A stretch of DNA of 10,306 nucleotides from Beroe ovata (taxonomy: Eukaryota > Ctenophora > Nuda > Beroida > Beroidae), in NCBI GenBank assembly GCA_946803715.1, contig CAMPET010000104.1, positions 12,158 to 22,463 of the forward strand, in the 5' to 3' direction. Under the pieces are notes generated by a model. The model saw nothing but the letters and a program-made list of their open reading frames with translations, did no database searches and had not been told where the DNA came from. The position numbers and the translations under genes are program-made. This document shows, one piece after another, positions 7,522-10,306 of the stretch (within the stretch, counting starts at the first letter, position 1; each line of letters starts with the position of its first letter).

Positions 7522-8753
7522 CCAAAGCTGTGATTGATGATCTATGTGTGAAAGCGATGATTTTCTGACGATTATAGATTTCCCAGATTTCCAAAATAGA
7601 AATCGGGTGTCATCTTGCTTCTCTCACGCATCAACCGGTATCCATATTACATACTCACAACGAAAAGCTATGACGAAGCTGGCATACGGTCCTACATTTC
7701 ACCGTTTTCTCGATGAGATAGCCCCAGAATTCCTTCAGATTCGTAATCTACTCTCTGAATTAGGCCGCATACACATCTTTCCATGTCTCGCAACTGTTAA
7801 CCAGTCCAAACATTTGGCCATCCTGACGTCAAGAGTTTGCATCGTGTTTCTCCATTTCACCCAGTTACACATTCAATTCCATGATGGACAAAATGACGAG
7901 AAAATATTTGGCACGATTTCTACGAAAATACCATTGATTCCTGCGTATTTTTGGACGCTGAATCGATTCCAGGTGGCTTTTTGGGACTATCTTGCATCCA
8001 TGAGGCTCTACTCGAAGTCCACACCCAAAACAATGTACTATTCGTATAGCAGCTTATGTGGTCCTATTGCACATGCGGCGTGTTTGTAGATTTAATGTTC
8101 TTCGCTGATCTGGGTATATGTAAACAAACATCGAATTTGATCCCTGATATTGCAAAATGAAGCTATTTCTTTTCATATTATACACTTCAACCACTGTTTC
8201 AAAACTATGGAACTGTTTAACACTTTGTGTGTTACAGGGGTATCATTTCCTCTACTTCCACACTTGAGGATAACAAAGCGTTGGGAATACTTGGTATTCT
8301 CTGTGCGCTTCTCTGGGGAGCAAATACTCTCATTGCTGTATATCTTATCATGCAGGTATAGTAGCTAATTTTAGTATAGTAGCTAAAATTGTGTCACTAT
8401 TTTAGTGTAACCGTAGAATGAATTTCCTGACAGTATATTAATCTCGATTGCGTTATTTTAGCTAAACACTAGCTCATTTCGTCATTTTCATAGAGAAACC
8501 ACACATTGTTTTCCGTATTGTGCGGCGCGCGCGCGTTTTCTGCATATCTCGGCGCGCGCGCGCTTGTCACGTCACTACATGCACAGTATGGCAATGTTAT
8601 AGATTGTATTATATATGCTAATTTGGATGTTCTTCCCAGATACACAAGACTTACCGTAGCACTGGTCAGAGCATGGAGAAAGCATCTGGAGAATTTGCTG
8701 CAAGTGCTGGGAGCAACAGGAATTTCGGTCAGGCAGTGTTAAGAAGTCTTTAA
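4486..8753 (+). CDS. SCAMP: Secretory carrier membrane protein (SCAMP), nine exon positions
   Basis: SCAMPs are four-pass proteins of post-Golgi and endosomal membranes acting in vesicle trafficking and exocytosis. Exons: 4486-4605, 4715-4948, 5060-5098, 6429-6464, 6612-6810, 6952-7114, then 7186-7287 or 7333-7434, 8238-8355, 8640-8753. All junctions are GT-AG and phases agree, giving 374 residues (human SCAMP1: 338). Exon 1 has NPF motifs at residues 4-6 and 13-15 (EH-domain ligands). Residues 41-118 are rich in Pro, Gly and Tyr. A charged coiled coil follows (about 119-162, DLERRERQLRDEQKRLED), then the cytosolic pre-TM block FPPIPKFFPCTPCVYHNIDF. TM1 is about 207-229, TM2 236-256, TM3 270-292 and TM4 312-335. 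The conserved cytosolic E-peptide is TWYRMLYNAVR (254-264). The C-tail (IHKTYRSTGQSMEKASGEF) matches the family. The exon 6 acceptor at 6952 was chosen because it keeps TM1 spacing equal to vertebrate SCAMPs. Confidence 0.95.
5203..5694. mobile_element. 492-bp TA-flanked MITE (Tc1/mariner-like) in SCAMP intron 3
   Basis: The left end CAGGGTTTGTCAAAAA and the inverted right end CAGGGTGTGTCAAAAA match at 15 of 16 positions. The similarity continues with a small gap (AGTTGACA / AAGTGGACA). Both ends are flanked by TA (5201-5202 and 5695-5696), the target duplication of Tc1/mariner superfamily elements. No transposase domain is encoded: the 60-codon frame at 5294-5476 shows no DDE/D or helix-turn-helix signature. 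It is therefore a non-autonomous element. TIR and TA are directly visible; the superfamily is inferred. Confidence 0.75.
6042..6188. repeat. Imperfect (CA)n microsatellite, SCAMP intron 3
   Basis: About 147 bp of CA repeat with scattered AAA, AGA and CGC interruptions. It contains the single ambiguous base at 6105. The long frames on both strands here are repeat artefacts (Thr-His or Cys-Val runs). Confidence 0.97.
6553..6596. repeat. (CT)15(CA)7 compound microsatellite before SCAMP exon 5
   Basis: It sits 15 nt upstream of the acceptor of exon 5 (exon start 6612) and so forms the polypyrimidine region of that intron. CU-rich tracts of this kind are known binding sites for PTB-type splicing regulators; a role here is inference. 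Confidence 0.9.
6887..6912. repeat. (CA)n microsatellite, SCAMP intron 5
   Basis: Seven perfect CA units (6887-6900), then degenerate CA to about 6912, in the 141-nt intron before exon 6. Confidence 0.9.
7186..7287 (+). CDS. SCAMP: SCAMP alternative exon 7a (TM3 version A)
   Basis: 102 nt, flanked by acceptor ACTTCAG and donor GTAAGT. It enters after AG of an Arg codon and leaves with AT, to be completed by G of exon 8 (Met298). It encodes residues 265-297, including DSS, RYMLFFFCYGFQILISGIA and GGF, i.e. the end of the TM2-TM3 loop and all of TM3. It is nearly identical in protein to exon 7b (27 of 33), differing at residues 265, 269, 277, 289, 293 and 294, plus the junction residue 298. 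Confidence 0.9.
7288..7332 (+). repeat. 45-nt intron between exons 7a and 7b with three tandem 9-mers
   Basis: Begins GTAAGT and ends TTTTCAG. Perfect copies of CCAATTAAC lie at 7296-7304, 7305-7313 and 7314-7322. Each contains TTAAC, a match to the loose metazoan branch-point pattern YTNAY. It is the shortest intron of the gene; the next shortest is 71 nt. Confidence 0.85.
7333..7434 (+). CDS. SCAMP: SCAMP alternative exon 7b (TM3 version B)
   Basis: 102 nt, acceptor TTTTCAG, donor GTGAGT, with entry and exit phase identical to exon 7a (leaves with GT, giving Val298). Relative to 7a the changes are Q265L, I269M, C277M, F289A, S293N and N294G. Of 33 internal codons, 9 are identical, 18 differ silently and 6 change the residue. 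Intact splice sites and constrained protein argue that both copies are functional. Using both together would keep frame but add a fifth membrane span, so use of one or the other is expected. Confidence 0.9.
7485..7518. repeat. (GT)17 microsatellite downstream of SCAMP exon 7b
   Basis: A perfect 34-nt GT run starting 50 nt after the exon 7b donor. In other genes UG-repeat RNA next to alternative exons recruits TDP-43 or CELF-type factors (for example CFTR exon 9). An effect here is inferred only from position. Confidence 0.95.
7544..8089 (+). CDS. Unrecognised 181-codon open frame inside SCAMP intron 7
   Basis: An ATG-to-TAG frame fills most of the 803-nt intron between exon 7b and exon 8, beginning just after the GT repeat. 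I recognise no domain. The predicted protein is rich in Phe, His, Ile and Leu, with no clear signal peptide, zinc-ligand spacing or transposase/RT motif. A run this long is unusual for AT-rich intron DNA. The antisense strand has an open stretch of about 30 codons at about 7738-7830, then frames broken by TGA codons. The segment could therefore be part of a decayed repeat read from either side. Neither inverted ends nor a target duplication were found at its borders. Confidence 0.2.
   Translation: MCESDDFLTIIDFPDFQNRNRVSSCFSHASTGIHITYSQRKAMTKLAYGPTFHRFLDEIAPEFLQIRNLLSELGRIHIFPCLATVNQSKHLAILTSRVCIVFLHFTQLHIQFHDGQNDEKIFGTISTKIPLIPAYFWTLNRFQVAFWDYLASMRLYSKSTPKTMYYSYSSLCGPIAHAACL
8356..8386 (+). 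repeat. Duplicated donor segment at SCAMP intron 8
   Basis: GTATAGTAGCTAA occurs at 8356-8368 (the donor of exon 8) and again at 8374-8386, with 5 nt between. The second copy repeats the same 5' splice-site bases. Using it would add an in-frame GTA TAG and end the protein directly after TM4. Confidence 0.85.
8524..8563. repeat. Paired alternating GC tracts in SCAMP intron 8
   Basis: GGCGCGCGCGCG (8524-8535) and GGCGCGCGCGCGC (8551-8563) are separated by 15 bp of AT-richer sequence. They form both a direct repeat and an 11-bp GC-only hairpin (8525-8535 with 8553-8563). Alternating CG of this length is a classic Z-DNA-prone sequence. Confidence 0.85.
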
Positions 8754-8782
8754 AAATGGAAGCTCATCGCAATTCTTTTGAG

Positions 8783-8788
8783 AATAAA
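8783..8788 (+). terminator. SCAMP polyadenylation signal AATAAA
   Basis: A canonical AATAAA lies 29 nt after the SCAMP stop codon, giving a very short 3' UTR. GT/T-rich sequence follows within about 40 nt, as expected of a downstream element. Confidence 0.7.
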
Positions 8789-9364
8789 CAGTGCTATTTT
8801 GAACTAATTGAAGTCGGAGCACTATTTGTTTTCTTCTCATCTCTATTCAAATGTGGTCCAGAGAAAAATGATCTCACCATTTAGTTTTGTTTGAAGAAAT
8901 AATTTTAGACAATGTTTATTCCCTTGACGGTAAGATAACAATGACAATATTTCCAAATATGGCCAAGTCGAGATTGTGTGTTTGTGTGTGTGTGTGTGTA
9001 ATTGTACGTGTGGTATTGATAACTTAATCATATCGTATCAATTTCAAAATTGGAAATGCTGGCGTTTATAATTGTCATTATTAATTTCTATAATTTGTCT
9101 ATTACCCAACAAATGTTTAATTCATGCGAAGATAGACAAAATAGTTCCTATAGTACTGTGAAAGTATGACGTTATGCAGACCACAGCATATCCCCAAAGA
9201 TGGTTCGCAAATGGCAGGTTCACAGTGGCGCGCGGCTCAAACTGCAAATACCAACTTCTTACTTCATTGGTATAAAAATGATAGGTATGGTCACCAGTCA
9301 CTGTCTAAATCATATCTGTGAAGTAAAATGAAAACAGAAAACAATTTATGATACAAAACTTCTA
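8789..9364. other. Intergenic, no gene recognised
   Basis: AT-rich. It holds a GT-rich microsatellite (8975-8999), a GCGCGC patch near 9227 and a TATAAAA at 9271-9277 preceded by ATTGG. No coding frame with recognisable content on either strand. Confidence 0.5.
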
Positions 9365-9372
9365 GTTCTTGC

Positions 9373-9460
9373 TTGTAGGATTTTACCCTACCGTCGGTGC
9401 GCGCAATTTTCAATCCGCCCGATAAAATCCCGCCAGCAAGGGTAGGGTGAAATCCTACAA
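9373..9460. mobile_element. 88-bp MITE with 8-bp target duplication
   Basis: The ends TTGTAGGATTTTACCCTACC and GGTAGGGTGAAATCCTACAA are inverted repeats with one mismatch in 20 bp. They are flanked by perfect 8-bp direct repeats GTTCTTGC (9365-9372 and 9461-9468). An 8-bp duplication is typical of hAT elements, and also of P and Merlin. The core is only about 48 bp and is GC-rich compared with its surroundings. The structure is directly visible; the superfamily is not determinable. Confidence 0.85.
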
Positions 9461-9514
9461 GTTCTTGCATGAAACTCACATTCTAATTTTTACTGTATCT
9501 AATAGTGAATTATT

Positions 9515-9620
9515 GGGACGCCGCGCGCCTTATCATTGCACCAGATCATTATTTTCTAAATAACGTTGCAAGATTGACGACTGTGAAACGCGCATTGCGT
9601 TTCCCGCTATCACGCGCGCA
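9515..9620. promoter_or_regulatory. CpG-rich patch with E2F-like site and hairpin
   Basis: Contains CCGCGCGCC (about 9521-9529), the perfect hairpin GAAACGC-GCATT-GCGTTTC (9585-9603), TTTCCCGC (9600-9607, the E2F consensus TTTSSCGC) and ACGCGCGC (about 9612-9619). It resembles the CpG clusters upstream of NFU1 and could be the promoter of a gene to the right. No gene was recognised there. Confidence 0.25.
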
Positions 9621-10306
9621 CAAATAAGTGAATTTTAGAAAATCTTGCACATATACATTCTATTTCAATCTGACGTTGCTTTTGTCATGGTACCCCTTGG
9701 TATCTATAGTGGTGTCTGGTGCCGGTGTGCCATGGAGCAGGAGGGACATTCGTCTCCCCATAATTTTGCTCACATAATGAATGTACAAGAGGTCTTGGAC
9801 CTTAGTAATCGCCCATCAATTCAATGCTTCAATCCGAGACAGATTACAGTTTAGTGTTGAATACTAGGTATAGTGACTTTGTGGCCTTGATAATTCTTCA
9901 TAGCTCCTAAATCACACCCAAACAGACACACAAACACAATGTGAGTGTGTGTCTCACACACGGATATCATTATGATCATGGCTGTCACCAATATAATAAG
10001 GTCAGCTATAGTAGGCATGATAGTGGATGGTATAATATCATTAACTCATATCTGCGACCCAGTATCTTCAATGTGACAGTAAGTTGTGTGTATGTGTATA
10101 ACTATTTGCTTTTCACAGTAATTGCCCATAATCTGCAGTTTATCTCTAAAACAGAGTTTAGACCACGATGTAATAATACATGTGTGTGCGTGAGACGGCT
10201 TCGTCTTGTGCTGCAGCCACCTGTTTTTGTCTATTCAGATGCTTGTGATAGGGGTACTAATACCCCTTTCTCCGATTTCTCAGGGTGTGTGTGTGTGTGT
10301 GTGTGT
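9621..10306. other. Right flank, no gene recognised; open frames and (GT)n end
   Basis: A plus-strand frame with ATG at 9687 reaches TAG at 9852-9854 (55 residues, no known motif). The frame 9911-10306 is open to the window edge (132 codons) but starts and ends in CA/GT repeat. Short hairpins are present: GACACACA/TGTGTGTC (9925-9953), AGACG/CGTCT (about 10193-10206) and AGGGGTA/TACCCCT (10250-10267). A (GT)11 run ends the window (10285-10306). Confidence 0.35.

Noticed and set aside
8506-8742. 78-codon frame over intron 8 and exon 9
   Set aside because: Out of frame with SCAMP exon 9 and read through intronic GC tracts; the true exon begins at 8640 in another frame.
9550-9643. ATTTTCTAAA / TTTAGAAAAT inverted pair and GCAAGATT / AATCTTGC pair
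   Set aside because: The arms are short and AT-rich, and the two pairs are in an order that cannot form one continuous stem. No flanking duplication, so not called a mobile element.

Overview
The window reads as nuclear DNA of a gene-dense invertebrate animal. It is AT-rich, with GT-AG introns of about 45-150 bp, abundant (CA)n/(GT)n microsatellites, a non-LTR retrotransposon tail and small inverted-repeat DNA elements, and a single N (6105) as in a draft assembly. The species cannot be fixed. Compact spacing and very short introns would suit a sponge or another small-intron marine invertebrate, but that is inference.

Layout. 1-776, minus strand: the 5' end of a gene encoding a zf-C3Hc3H zinc-binding domain like those of KANSL2 (NSL2) and INO80D, both subunits of chromatin complexes. 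Its next intron carries a five-unit minisatellite and runs off the left edge. 1535-1801, plus: a decayed reverse-transcriptase C-terminal tail. 1923-2195, plus: an unidentified small secreted-looking frame broken by one TGA. 2796-3175: a TATA-like motif and CpG-rich clusters that look like the promoter of the next gene. 3502-4257, plus: an uninterrupted coding region for mitochondrial NFU1. 4486-8753, plus: a complete SCAMP (secretory carrier membrane protein) gene with nine exon positions and a predicted protein of 374 residues. 8754-10306: a polyadenylation signal, microsatellites, an 88-bp inverted-repeat element with an 8-bp target duplication, CpG clusters, and no gene I can name.

The main discovery is inside SCAMP. 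The exon encoding the third transmembrane segment is present twice in tandem (7186-7287 and 7333-7434). The copies have identical length (102 nt) and phase, 27 of 33 internal residues in common, but 18 silent codon differences. They are separated by only 45 nt, which contains three tandem 9-mers. This is the signature of an old duplication kept by selection and of mutually exclusive alternative splicing, giving two SCAMP isoforms that differ in TM3 and the start of the following loop.

The three recognised genes share no pathway: chromatin regulation, mitochondrial Fe-S cluster assembly and post-Golgi membrane trafficking. NFU1 and SCAMP are head-to-tail with 228 bp between stop and start and no visible AATAAA between them.
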